Source of the DNA: CAMPJM01 sp964440915
Lineage (GTDB): Bacteria; Bacteroidota; Bacteroidia; Cytophagales; Cyclobacteriaceae
NCBI GenBank assembly: GCA_964440915.1
Contig: CAYTTV010000017.1
Coordinates: 1-64,000, forward strand
Length of the DNA: 64,000 nucleotides
Direction: 5' to 3'
The position numbers and the translations under genes were made by a program. The notes under the pieces were generated by a model. That model did no database searches. It was not told where the DNA came from and was given only the letters and a program-made list of their open reading frames with translations. This document shows positions 26,905-36,114 of the stretch, in pieces (position 1 is the first letter of the stretch; every line of letters begins with the position of its first letter).

Positions 26905-27675
26905 CTATACTAGATAGAAGAAGGTGAACACAAACACCCATACTAGATCAACAAAGTGCCAGTAAAGTCCAATCTTTTCTACCATTTCATAATGTCCTCT
27001 CCTTTCATATACACCTGTAGCGGTGTTATAGAATGTAAGAATAATTAGGAGTACCCCACTTGTAACGTGCAACCCATGAAATCCTGTAATAAAGAAGAAC
27101 AGGTTAGCAAAATCTGGTGGGCCATATTGATTAATGCCCAAGCTAGCACCATAAACAGTTTCTTTGATCCAGCTACCATTTACAAGTCGTAGCACTTCAC
27201 CGCCTTCTTCTGTTCCGTGAATAAAGTGGGCCCACTCCCAAGCTTGGCAACCCAAAAAGGTAGCACCTCCTAGAATCGTCCATAGAAGCCACTTTTGTAC
27301 CCCGGCTTTGTCCATTCTTTGCCCTGCCTCAACAGCAAGAACCATTGTTACGCTACTTAAGATTAGTATAAAAGTCATTATACCTACAAATACCAAAGGC
27401 AAATGGACACCCTCCAAAAATGGAACTGCGGTAAACACTATTTCAGGAACCGGCCAGTGTTCTTGAGAAAACTCAAAATCTTCTAGCGCTCCGGAATAAG
27501 CAGGGTGTGAAAAACGTATTAAGCCGTAAGAAATCAGTAGCGCCGAAAAGGTAAATGCATCAGAAAGCAGGAAAAACCACATCATGAGTTTCCCATAACT
27601 CGCCTTTAATGGCGACTGGCCACCGTCCCATATACTCCTTTGTGTTTTGCCAACAATAGTAGCTGTATCAGACAT
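26905..27675 (-). CDS. Cytochrome c oxidase subunit III
   Basis: 256 residues with about six or seven membrane helices. The C-terminal half has the COX3 hallmark GFHGLHVTSGVLLIIL and the final YWHFVDLVWVFVF helix. It is a non-redox subunit that supports proton uptake and stability of subunit I. It is one of two adjacent COX3-type genes; this is the longer copy. Confidence 0.94.
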   Translation of the reverse strand: MSDTATIVGKTQRSIWDGGQSPLKASYGKLMMWFFLLSDAFTFSALLISYGLIRFSHPAYSGALEDFEFSQEHWPVPEIVFTAVPFLEGVHLPLVFVGIMTFILILSSVTMVLAVEAGQRMDKAGVQKWLLWTILGGATFLGCQAWEWAHFIHGTEEGGEVLRLVNGSWIKETVYGASLGINQYGPPDFANLFFFITGFHGLHVTSGVLLIILTFYNTATGVYERRGHYEMVEKIGLYWHFVDLVWVFVFTFFYLV

Positions 27676-27694
27676 ATAAATAAAGGTTTATCAA

Positions 27695-28285
27695 TTATTG
27701 ATTGTACGACAAAAAGAAAAACAAATATAACCAAAGTGCTCCCAAAAAATGCCAATATGTGGCGCACATTTCTAACCGCACTAAGTTTTTCGAATGCACT
27801 TTGTATCTAAAAGACGAAATTAATACAATAATCAGGAATATCACACCACTTATCAAATGTAAACCGTGAACACCTGTAAGTACATATATGAAAGTTCCAG
27901 ATGGATTTCCCACAAAGTAAACGTCCATGCTTACAAGATCTGCCCATGCGTACCACTGCCCCGCCAGAAAGGCAGTGCCTAAAATGGTGGTTATGAATAA
28001 CATTATTTTAAGTGTATCCAAGTTGTCTTTCTTGGCTGCTACATAGGCCCACTGCATTGTAATGCTGCTTAAAATGATAATGACAGAGGTATAATTAAAC
28101 AATACAGGAAGATCAAAATCGAGCCAATTGCCCTCACCTCTCCTAACGATATAAGCACTCGTAAAAGCTGCGAAAAGCATTACAATGGAACCTAAGAACA
28201 ACCACAAAGCAAACTTTTGAGGGTGCATTGAAAGTGGTCTTTCTGGTTCTTGCATAATATCTAATTCTCTATTCAATTTATTCAT
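27695..28285 (-). CDS. Cytochrome c oxidase subunit III, second short copy
   Basis: 196 residues with five membrane helices. It has VHGLHLISGVIF and the terminal YWHFLGALWLYLFFFL, the same two COX3 signatures as its neighbour, and lacks about 60 residues relative to it. Duplicate COX3-type subunits are common in Bacteroidota caa3-like loci. It is separated from the next gene by 19 nt. Whether both copies enter the same enzyme is unknown. Confidence 0.92.
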   Translation of the reverse strand: MNKLNRELDIMQEPERPLSMHPQKFALWLFLGSIVMLFAAFTSAYIVRRGEGNWLDFDLPVLFNYTSVIIILSSITMQWAYVAAKKDNLDTLKIMLFITTILGTAFLAGQWYAWADLVSMDVYFVGNPSGTFIYVLTGVHGLHLISGVIFLIIVLISSFRYKVHSKNLVRLEMCATYWHFLGALWLYLFFFLSYNQ

Positions 28286-28352
28286 TTTTATAGTTTCTGT
28301 TCTGCTTCATCATCCTTAATGCTAATAGCCTGAGCCAATAGATGGACCAAGC

Positions 28353-29252
28353 TTATACTTTATCCAATAAATAGGCTATCTGTACCAAAGGCAGATATAT
28401 AAATGAACCGAACATTATCTTAAGTGCTGATTTCCTAGAACAATCCTTCATCAAAGAAAAGGTTTGGCTAAGGAACAACACACCACAAATTGTCACTATC
28501 ACTGCTGACTTTATGCCTGTGAGACCAAATATAGCAGGCAAAAGCCCCAAAGGGATTAAAAATAAGGTATATATCATGATTTGAATTGCAGTCCCCAAAT
28601 CCTTTTTCCCACCAGAAGGCAAAAGCTTAAAGCCAGCCTTTTTGTAATCTTCATCTGCCACCCAGGCAATTGCCCAAAAGTGCGGAAACTGCCAAATAAA
28701 CTGGATGCCAAAAATCAGTAAAGCCTCATAATTAATTGTACCAGTAGCCGCTACCCATCCTAATAATGGGGGTAATGCGCCTGGAAAGGCACCTACGAAA
28801 ACAGCTATAGGGCCAACTCTTTTAAGTGGAGTGTATACAAAGCTGTAAAGGATCATGGATACGATGGCCAACAGCGTCGTCAGCATATTGCTGAACTGAA
28901 GCAGTAAAATTATTCCTAAGCTTCCGATAATAAAGGCGAATACTATGGCTTCATTTACTTGTAAGCGATGGGTTGGCAATGGTCTATTCATTGTCCTTTT
29001 CATTAGCCTATCATAATCTCTTTCTAATATCTGATTGATGGTGATGGAGGCTCCCGACACCAAAAGGCCTCCCAAGGAAAGCATCAACAAGTGAAGCCAG
29101 TTTATCGCACCCTGCACACCCAGCATATATCCAAAAGCGCATGAAAAAGCTACCAAAAAGGATAACCTGAATTTTATTAATTCAAAATATAACTTCCCCT
29201 TAGCAACTGCCAAGGAAAAGCCATCGATTGTTTTAACTTCTTCAGTAATCAT
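28353..29252 (-). CDS. ctaB: Protoheme IX farnesyltransferase (heme O synthase)
   Basis: 299 residues from the Met at 29252. A longer frame starts at 29297 and would overlap the ctaA stop by 11 nt; the shorter start gives a family-like N-terminus. UbiA-type membrane prenyltransferase with about eight or nine helices and the Asp-rich motif NQILERDYDRLMKRT (about 68-82), which binds farnesyl diphosphate through Mg. It converts heme B to heme O, the precursor of the heme A used by the oxidase encoded in the same operon. Confidence 0.93.
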   Translation of the reverse strand: MITEEVKTIDGFSLAVAKGKLYFELIKFRLSFLVAFSCAFGYMLGVQGAINWLHLLMLSLGGLLVSGASITINQILERDYDRLMKRTMNRPLPTHRLQVNEAIVFAFIIGSLGIILLLQFSNMLTTLLAIVSMILYSFVYTPLKRVGPIAVFVGAFPGALPPLLGWVAATGTINYEALLIFGIQFIWQFPHFWAIAWVADEDYKKAGFKLLPSGGKKDLGTAIQIMIYTLFLIPLGLLPAIFGLTGIKSAVIVTICGVLFLSQTFSLMKDCSRKSALKIMFGSFIYLPLVQIAYLLDKV

Positions 29253-29286
29253 AATATATCGTTCCAGTCCAAAGGACTTAATAAAA

Positions 29287-30387
29287 TTAAACAGCAATAA
29301 GTTCCTTCTCCCCTATGTTATCCACCTTTTTCAGATCACGGCTGTTGCCCACGATCAATAAAAGCAAGAACTGAATACCAAACATCAAAGCCGACAACAA
29401 TAAATGTATTGGCTGCGCAAAAGGAGGAATAGCTAAATAGGCCATTATCACCCCAAACACTATTGTCAATACCAGTACCACAAGCAGTGCATTTAATAAA
29501 TTCCGAATCAACTTATCTTGGATACCGCTTTTAAACAAAACGTAGGCAAACCAGATATGTAAAGCGACAATTAGTATAGAAAAAGACCTGTGAAATAAAA
29601 AACTAAAAGAAAGCTCGTCTATCCAATTCTCTCTATTTACAAAATCAAAGGCCAAAGCTATTTCGTCAATAGCCTCCCTCACTTGGGTCCCTACCACAAT
29701 CTGCACTAATACAGTCCCCAAACATAAAATCAGAATAAGCCTTAACAGACTTACACTATGCACTGAAATGGATCCTTTCCTAACGTGCGATGCTTTAAAC
29801 ACCAAGTAAATTAGCATGGCTACAAGCAGCAATGCTAATAACATATGAACTGTAATCATCCAAGGCAATAGATTGGTTGAAACCACAATTGACCCTATCC
29901 AGCCCTGAAATATGACCAATATAACACTCCAGAATGCCCACCAAGGAATACTTTTATCTTTCTTACGGTATACCAGAGAGGCTATGAAAGTGGCTATAAT
30001 GAGCATGCCTGTGGTTGCTCCTAACAGTCTATTGAAATATTCTGTCCATGTTTTTTTGCTATTGAACTCTCCCTCAATCAATATTGAGTCGTCCTGCCTA
30101 ATCTGTTCTGCCAATTGGCTAAACCCAAAAAAATCAAGATAAGCCGTAAATTTATCGTTTTTTTCAGCCCGTTTTTCTGAGTATATCTCCTGATAGTCTT
30201 CGGGAAGTTCACTTACATGCGTGGGTGGTATCCAACTACCAAAACATTTTGGCCAGTCGGGGCATCCCATACCCGAACCTGTACTCCTTACTATACCCCC
30301 TACCAATATTAGTAAGTAAACGACGCAAATGGTTACTATACCTAGTTTTTTAAAACGCTCCTCCCCTTTTATTTTAGAATCCTCCAC
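29287..30387 (-). CDS. ctaA: Heme A synthase
   Basis: 366 residues with about eight membrane helices in the COX15/CtaA arrangement of two four-helix halves. An extracytoplasmic cysteine pair occurs early in GCPDWPKCFG (about 40-49), and heme-ligand histidines lie in helices near EYFNRLLGA, VHMLLA, LFHRSFSI and PIHLLL. It oxidises heme O to heme A. It is followed by ctaB, so both heme A steps are in the locus. The 119-nt gap before it carries a strong hairpin. Confidence 0.94.
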   Translation of the reverse strand: MEDSKIKGEERFKKLGIVTICVVYLLILVGGIVRSTGSGMGCPDWPKCFGSWIPPTHVSELPEDYQEIYSEKRAEKNDKFTAYLDFFGFSQLAEQIRQDDSILIEGEFNSKKTWTEYFNRLLGATTGMLIIATFIASLVYRKKDKSIPWWAFWSVILVIFQGWIGSIVVSTNLLPWMITVHMLLALLLVAMLIYLVFKASHVRKGSISVHSVSLLRLILILCLGTVLVQIVVGTQVREAIDEIALAFDFVNRENWIDELSFSFLFHRSFSILIVALHIWFAYVLFKSGIQDKLIRNLLNALLVVLVLTIVFGVIMAYLAIPPFAQPIHLLLSALMFGIQFLLLLIVGNSRDLKKVDNIGEKELIAV

Positions 30388-30458
30388 TGTTTATTGTTTC
30401 AAATAATCTAAATGCATAACAACCATTATCAGACAAATTAACGACTGAGCGTTCGACA

Positions 30459-30494
30459 GGATAGATAAGAAAGCAAAAGCCTTCCTATCTATCC
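30459..30494 (-). other. 16-bp hairpin in coxA-ctaA gap
   Basis: Arms 30459-30474 and 30479-30494 pair with two mismatches around an AAAA loop. It lies 13 nt after the coxA stop in the operon direction. No U-tract follows, so a 3'-end stabiliser or processing structure for the structural-subunit mRNA is more likely than a simple terminator. Confidence 0.55.
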
Positions 30495-30506
30495 CTATTG
30501 TAGTCT

Positions 30507-32375
30507 TTATGATCCAGCTATTGAGGCTTGATCTTCTCTTTCCTTTGCAATAAGTTCATTCTCATGCGGAAGGTTAGATTCCGGTGTCATGGAAAATGGA
30601 ACATTTTGAGGAATGAAATCTTCCTTAGCACCAGGTTTACTATAGTCATAAGGCCACCTGTATACGGTCGGAATTTCACCAGGCCAGTTGCCATGTCCAG
30701 GTTCTATCGGTGTAGTCCATTCTAAAGTTGTAGATCCCCATGGGTTCTTAGGTGCCCTTCTTCCTTTGTACATGCTATAGAAGAAGTTGAACAAGAATAT
30801 AAATTGTGCAGCAAAAGTAATAATTGCCGCTATACTGATAAATGTATTAAGATCGGTAAAAGAACTAAAGGCATCAAAATTAGTAAAAGAGTAATACCTT
30901 CTTGGGAAGCCTGCTATACCAATATAGTGCATCGGGAAGAACACTAGATATATGCCTACAAATGTCAACCAGAAGTGGATATAGCCCAGCGTGTTATCCA
31001 TCATTCTACCAAACATTTTGGGAAACCAATGGTAGACTCCTGCCAACATACCAAAGAATGATGCGCTACCCATAACAAGGTGGAAATGTGCGACAACAAA
31101 ATAAGTATCGTGCAATTGGATGTCGATTGCAGAGTTTCCTAGAAATATTCCGGTAATCCCACCTGAAATAAACACAGAAACAAAGCCTATAGCGAACAAC
31201 ATCGCTGGTGTAAATATGATATTACCACGCCATAAAGTTGCTAAATAGTTAAACACCTTTACAGCAGAAGGCACGGCAATAATGAGTGTCAGAATCATAA
31301 AGATCGATCCTAAGAAAGGGTTCATCCCTGACACAAACATATGATGCGCCCATACAACAAAGGAAAGAATGGTAATGCCGAATAAGGAACCGATCATCGC
31401 TGTATAGCCAAAAATCGGTTTTCGGGAATTAGTAGCAATAACTTCTGAAACAATACCAAGCGCAGGCAACAGTACAATATATACTTCGGGGTGACCTAAG
31501 AACCAGAATAAATGCTGGTATAAAACTGCGCTACCACCCTGGTTTGGCAAGGCCTCTCCTCCAATATAGATATCAGAAAGGAAAAAGCTCGTTCCAAAGC
31601 TTCTATCAAACACTAAAAGCAAACCACCCGCTAACAAAACAGGAAAGGCAAGCAACCCAATCACCGCAGTAAGCAAAAGTGCCCATATGGTAAGAGGAAG
31701 TTTTGAAAAAGACATCCCCTTAGTCCTAAGGTTGAAAATAGTGGCGATATAATTGATACCACCCATAAGGGTAGAAATAATGAAAAGTACGATAGCAATC
31801 AACCAGAGAGTCATCCCTAACTGAGATCCTTGCATAGCTTGTGGCAACGCACTCAAAGGAGGATATACTGTCCAACCTCCTGCTGCAGGTCCCGACTCAA
31901 TGAACAAAGAAATTAACATCAATATTCCAGAGACAAAAAAGAACCAATAAGATAGCATGTTCATAAAGCCAGAGGCCATATCTCTTGCCCCAATTTGCAA
32001 GGGAATAAGGAAATTAGCGAAAGTACCACTAAGTCCTGCCGTAAGAACGAAGAAAACCATTATTGTACCATGCATGGTCACCATTGCCAAAAAGAATTCT
32101 GGGTCGATCTTGCCTGTTGACGTAATCCAATCCCCTAATATCGGTCTCAACCATTCTTGACTCATATCAGGAAACCCTAATTGAAGTCTGAAAAGCAAAG
32201 ATAGAGAACCACCAAGCAATGCCCAGAAAATACCTGTAACAAGGTATTGCTTGCTAATCATTTTGTGATCGGTACAAAATATATATTTCTTCCAAAAACC
32301 CTCATGATGATCATGGTCGTGACCGTGCTCATCATGTGCCTCAATCTTAGTTAAATGGATATCTGCAGTAGCCAT
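30507..32375 (-). CDS. coxA: Cytochrome c oxidase subunit I
   Basis: 622 residues, about 12 or more membrane helices. Heme-copper oxidase catalytic motifs are complete: MHGTIMVFF (low-spin heme ligand), WFLGHPEVYIVLLP (CuB His and cross-linked Tyr, as in A-type enzymes), WAHHMFVSG (two CuB His) and HDTYFVVAHFHLVMG (heme a3 and a ligands). It reduces oxygen to water and pumps protons. The N-terminus is histidine-rich (HDEHGHDHDHHEG, about 13-25) and could bind metal. It lies 20 nt after coxB. Confidence 0.97.
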   Translation of the reverse strand: MATADIHLTKIEAHDEHGHDHDHHEGFWKKYIFCTDHKMISKQYLVTGIFWALLGGSLSLLFRLQLGFPDMSQEWLRPILGDWITSTGKIDPEFFLAMVTMHGTIMVFFVLTAGLSGTFANFLIPLQIGARDMASGFMNMLSYWFFFVSGILMLISLFIESGPAAGGWTVYPPLSALPQAMQGSQLGMTLWLIAIVLFIISTLMGGINYIATIFNLRTKGMSFSKLPLTIWALLLTAVIGLLAFPVLLAGGLLLVFDRSFGTSFFLSDIYIGGEALPNQGGSAVLYQHLFWFLGHPEVYIVLLPALGIVSEVIATNSRKPIFGYTAMIGSLFGITILSFVVWAHHMFVSGMNPFLGSIFMILTLIIAVPSAVKVFNYLATLWRGNIIFTPAMLFAIGFVSVFISGGITGIFLGNSAIDIQLHDTYFVVAHFHLVMGSASFFGMLAGVYHWFPKMFGRMMDNTLGYIHFWLTFVGIYLVFFPMHYIGIAGFPRRYYSFTNFDAFSSFTDLNTFISIAAIITFAAQFIFLFNFFYSMYKGRRAPKNPWGSTTLEWTTPIEPGHGNWPGEIPTVYRWPYDYSKPGAKEDFIPQNVPFSMTPESNLPHENELIAKEREDQASIAGS

Positions 32376-32395
32376 ATCAATAATTATTTAATATT

Positions 32396-33481
32396 TTAAA
32401 AAGAAGCGTTAACTTCTATAGATTCCTTGTTAAACTCATCACTATTATCATCCTCTATACCAGCAGCCGCCATGGCAAGCTCTTTCATATTAGAGGGTAC
32501 CTTGGCAAGGTACTCTGGATTTCTTGAAAGCCATGGCTCTTGTTCGCTCTTCCACTTTTCATAATCTTCCGGGGAGTCTACAACAATCACCATTCTCATT
32601 GAAAAGTGTCCTCTACCGCAAACCTCAGCACAGGCGATCTCATAATTGAAATCAGGATTGCCTAATTCTTCCCTCATTTCCTGGGTTGTTTTAGTAGGTA
32701 CAAACCAAAAGCGTGTCGGCATACCAGGTACAGCATCCATCTTTAGTCTGAAATGAGGCGCAAATACACTATGCAATACATCTCTAGCCCTAATCTTAAA
32801 CAACACAGGCTTTCCTTTAGGAATATGAATCTCTCTAGGGATAAAATCATCGAAAGAAGCCCTGTCAGTGAAATCCATTCCAAATTGATTTGAAGCATCG
32901 ATAAGCCTATAATCATTGCTGCCCAATTGATTGTCTTTTCCAGGATATCTTACCGACCAAGCAAACTGGTAGCCCATTATTTCCACTACTTCGGCTTCAT
33001 CCGGTGCATCAGCAGTAATTGTATTCCATGCGGTGAGGCCAGACAGTACCAATAACGCTAAAACGGTTGCTGGAACTACTGTCCAAAAAACCTCAAGTTT
33101 AGCATTATCAGGATAGAAGTAAGCAGAAGCTTTTTCTTTATGACGATAACGAAAAACAAATACAAACAGTAAAATATGGGTGATTACAAATACAGCTCCT
33201 GTAATCCACATGGTCAGCCAGAACATGTCGTCTATCAGAATGCCATGCTCAGAAGCAATAGGAATATCGTATTTATCGAAATTTACGTATGAATACCAAA
33301 AGAACAGCCCTCCAAAGAAAATCAAAAAGCTAAGAAATAGATAGGCGTTGATCTTGTTGCCAGACCCAACCTTATTTTTGTCTGGGCCTTTACCCACATT
33401 GATCAATGTAAAGACTCTAAATAGAGCAAAGAGTATGGCTATAACGAGTAAAACACCAATCCCTATAACGATCTCAATCAT
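32396..33481 (-). CDS. coxB: Cytochrome c oxidase subunit II
   Basis: 361 residues. Membrane helices lie near the N-terminus (about 3-25, 48-68 and 90-112), followed by a cupredoxin domain. The CuA site is present: an upstream His near DVLHSVFAPHF and the CAEVCGRGHFSMRM cluster (two Cys, Glu, His, Met). EIMGYQFAWSVRYPG is the aromatic electron-entry segment. There is no fused cytochrome c domain, so electrons probably arrive from a heme of the neighbouring act complex or a soluble carrier. Confidence 0.96.
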   Translation of the reverse strand: MIEIVIGIGVLLVIAILFALFRVFTLINVGKGPDKNKVGSGNKINAYLFLSFLIFFGGLFFWYSYVNFDKYDIPIASEHGILIDDMFWLTMWITGAVFVITHILLFVFVFRYRHKEKASAYFYPDNAKLEVFWTVVPATVLALLVLSGLTAWNTITADAPDEAEVVEIMGYQFAWSVRYPGKDNQLGSNDYRLIDASNQFGMDFTDRASFDDFIPREIHIPKGKPVLFKIRARDVLHSVFAPHFRLKMDAVPGMPTRFWFVPTKTTQEMREELGNPDFNYEIACAEVCGRGHFSMRMVIVVDSPEDYEKWKSEQEPWLSRNPEYLAKVPSNMKELAMAAAGIEDDNSDEFNKESIEVNASF

Positions 33482-33523
33482 AAATATTTATTTTAAACTT
33501 TACTTGCAATTTTTTAGAACGCA

Positions 33524-33556
33524 AGAAACTATCAAAAGCATGTCCTGATAGTTTCT
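33524..33556 (-). other. 11-bp hairpin between actF and coxB
   Basis: AGAAACTATCA (33524-33534) pairs perfectly with TGATAGTTTCT (33546-33556) around an 11-nt loop. It separates the act module from the cox module in the operon and is not followed by a U-tract in the direction of transcription. Confidence 0.5.
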
Positions 33557-33568
33557 CCTTTATTATTT

Positions 33569-34813
33569 TTATATGTGATGATGAACGCTCTCTTCCAACA
33601 TTGGATGCTTTTTGGGAACCAAAGGAGCTTTAGAAAGACTGGTTAATATTGTAAAGATAAATGCCGCAGCATATATTAATGTAACACCAATTTCCATAAA
33701 ACCGATTCCACCATCTTTAGCCAAAGGGCCAGGAGTAACCATCAAAAACACATCCAACCAGTGCCCTATCAATACTACTATACACACGATTTTCATGATA
33801 ATCATCTGTCTTTTCGAATCTCTTGTCATCAGTACAAGGAAAGGAAAGAAGAAGTTCAAGACAAGATTTAAGTAGAAATATGTAGAGTAGGTTTCACTAT
33901 GCCACCTTTCCACAAAATATATGGATTCTTCAGGAATATTGGCGTAATAAATCAACAAAAATTGTGAAAACCAGATATATGTCCAAAATATGCTGAAGGC
34001 AAAAACGTAAAGACCAAGATTATGAATATGGCTAGTGTTAAGTGCTTGCAGGTATCCTGCCTCCTTCAATAAGATAACAATCAAAGCTATGGCAGCAAGT
34101 CCAGCTACAAACCAGCTAGAGAACAGGTACCAACCAAACATGGTACTGAACCAATGTGTGTCAATGGACATTACCCAATCCCAAGCCGATGTAGAAGAAG
34201 TAACACCGAAAATAACAATGAATATAGCTGAAAACTTAACCATTTTCCTATAATGAGTTAGCCCTCCATTGACATCCTCTGCCAATGATTCTCTACGAAT
34301 GACCCGATAAAACAAATACCAAACCACGAAGTACACAACCATTCGCGCTAGGAAAAAGCCATAATTCAAAAATCCTTTCTTTCCATCTATTATCGGATCA
34401 TATCGGATATCATTCTTGTCATAAAGATAGTCGTGTGTCCAATGAAACAGATCATGATTGGCTATCAAGAAAGTGGCTATCATCAACCCACCTGCTATGG
34501 GCAACCAACTTCCGAAAGCCTCAGGAATCCTTTGAATTACGACATGCCATCCTGACTGCGATACATATTGTAAGGCAACGAAGAAAAAGCCTATAATAGC
34601 CAAACCTGTAAAGAATACGTTATTGATCCAGATATTGACCCATAAACGCTTACTCCAGTGCACAACATGGTCGGCAACACTGCCTTCTACTGCACCATGT
34701 CCTCCGGAGCTAAAGGTAAATATACCTATGATCATCAGTATCAAGCCAACAATAGCGGTTATGATGATTTTCTTTTTTGCCCCGCCTGTAAATATGAATT
34801 TTTCCTCAACCAT
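33569..34813 (-). CDS. actF: Alternative complex III membrane subunit ActF
   Basis: 414 residues with about ten membrane helices spread evenly through the protein. It is the second large integral subunit of the quinol:cytochrome c oxidoreductase, related in fold to ActC/NrfD. HDLFHW and WDWVMSIDTHWF are recognisable family segments. It sits last in the act module, before the oxidase genes. Its precise part in quinol oxidation or proton transfer is known only from homologous structures. Confidence 0.9.
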   Translation of the reverse strand: MVEEKFIFTGGAKKKIIITAIVGLILMIIGIFTFSSGGHGAVEGSVADHVVHWSKRLWVNIWINNVFFTGLAIIGFFFVALQYVSQSGWHVVIQRIPEAFGSWLPIAGGLMIATFLIANHDLFHWTHDYLYDKNDIRYDPIIDGKKGFLNYGFFLARMVVYFVVWYLFYRVIRRESLAEDVNGGLTHYRKMVKFSAIFIVIFGVTSSTSAWDWVMSIDTHWFSTMFGWYLFSSWFVAGLAAIALIVILLKEAGYLQALNTSHIHNLGLYVFAFSIFWTYIWFSQFLLIYYANIPEESIYFVERWHSETYSTYFYLNLVLNFFFPFLVLMTRDSKRQMIIMKIVCIVVLIGHWLDVFLMVTPGPLAKDGGIGFMEIGVTLIYAAAFIFTILTSLSKAPLVPKKHPMLEESVHHHI

Positions 34814-34911
34814 ATTCTTAATATTTTCGATTTACGCTATTTGGTCTACGTTCTTCGGTTTGGTCTAACTAATTATCGCTTCCGAATGCGTATAATATTC
34901 CGCAATATAAA

Positions 34912-35565
34912 TTATTGTTTTTGAAGTTCTTTAATATAAGCGGCCACTTGCCAGCGCTCTTCCACGCTTAACTGAGAACCATAAGGGGTCATTCTACCCT
35001 TGCCATAGGTTGTCACATGGAAAATATGTCCTTCCGTCATGTCTTTGTAATTTCCAAAAGAGAAAGAAGGAACGCCTTTTATTACATTCCCTACCGGACC
35101 ATCCCCTTTACCTGTTCCACCGTGGCAAGGAAAGCAGAAGCGAGCATATAGTGCAGTGCCTCTTTTTAAGATAGCTTCGCGATTAACGGAATCTAAAGGG
35201 CTCTTTAAATTGGCAGAAGCATAGTCTAGCCAATAGGTGCTCCCTAATGTATCAGCAGGTATCATTACCGGCAGCAAACCATTGGCAGTCCTACGAACTG
35301 TATTGGGAGCTGGTTCACGCATGGTCATATTGTGTTCATTATAACGATTAGAGCTATAAAATTCTCCCCTTTCTGGATCGTCACTTGAATTAAGCCAAAG
35401 CCCAGCTTCCATATCTGTAACCTGGGAAAGCGGCTCATAAGGAATTGAGTGATACATTTGTGGTGAATATTCCACACCTGGGTTATCACCTTCCGCCGAA
35501 CATGCTGTCATGATGACGCCAGCGAGAAAAGTCAATGCAAAACTATATCTATTGTAAAAATGCAT
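34912..35565 (-). CDS. actE: Alternative complex III monoheme cytochrome ActE
   Basis: 217 residues. A lipoprotein signal with TAC lipobox (Cys about 22) is present. A class I cytochrome c domain with one CFPCHG heme site (about 142-147) follows, with a distal Met candidate near GRMTPYG. It is attached to the periplasmic side of the act complex and probably passes electrons toward the oxidase. The gene follows actD after 17 nt. Confidence 0.92.
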   Translation of the reverse strand: MHFYNRYSFALTFLAGVIMTACSAEGDNPGVEYSPQMYHSIPYEPLSQVTDMEAGLWLNSSDDPERGEFYSSNRYNEHNMTMREPAPNTVRRTANGLLPVMIPADTLGSTYWLDYASANLKSPLDSVNREAILKRGTALYARFCFPCHGGTGKGDGPVGNVIKGVPSFSFGNYKDMTEGHIFHVTTYGKGRMTPYGSQLSVEERWQVAAYIKELQKQ

Positions 35566-35582
35566 ATTTTTGAAATTATTCT

Positions 35583-36110
35583 TTAATCGAAATTTTTCCT
35601 GTTTATTTCAGATGCCCCTGAGTTCTTAACAATCATGTTGATTTGCTCCTCTGATAGCCTATTTTTTGCCAAATCAATGGCCATTACATGTTTGTCGTCA
35701 GTAACCCTAATATCGAATAGCCTTGGCTTTCCATAGGGCTTAAGGTTGGAGGCGATGAGAAAAGTAGCCACCATTCCAAGTGAAGCCAAAAGGACAGTTA
35801 TCTCAAATGTAACAGGAATAAAAGCCGGAAATGGAATATAATCCTTTCCTCCTATAATCATGGGCCAATCATATCCCATCATTCCGATCATCATCACGAG
35901 TGCCAGTATAGTGCCTAACAGACCGAACAGAAAAGCTGCTATGGGCAACCTAGAGCGCTTATACCCTAACGCATCATCAATCCCATGCACTGGAAAAGGA
36001 GAATATACTTCATGAATGGCAACCCCGTTCTTTCGAACATCCCTGACAGCCTGGACCAGTACGTCCTCATCATCGAAAATGCCTACAATAAAGTGCTTAT
36101 TGACTTCCAT
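35583..36110 (-). CDS. actD: Alternative complex III subunit ActD (DUF3341)
   Basis: 175 residues. A cytoplasmic N-terminal domain (FIVGIFDDEDVLVQAVRDVR, YSPFPVHGIDDALG) precedes two membrane helices (about 57-80 and 97-120) and a soluble tail. This is the DUF3341 architecture found only in act loci. It is a structural subunit with no redox cofactor. It starts 4 nt after actC. Confidence 0.92.
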   Translation of the reverse strand: MEVNKHFIVGIFDDEDVLVQAVRDVRKNGVAIHEVYSPFPVHGIDDALGYKRSRLPIAAFLFGLLGTILALVMMIGMMGYDWPMIIGGKDYIPFPAFIPVTFEITVLLASLGMVATFLIASNLKPYGKPRLFDIRVTDDKHVMAIDLAKNRLSEEQINMIVKNSGASEINRKNFD

Positions 36111-36114
36111 ATTA

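Noticed and set aside
29253..29297. Longer N-terminus for ctaB
   Set aside because: Adds 15 residues overlapping the ctaA stop and not typical of the family; kept as an alternative only.
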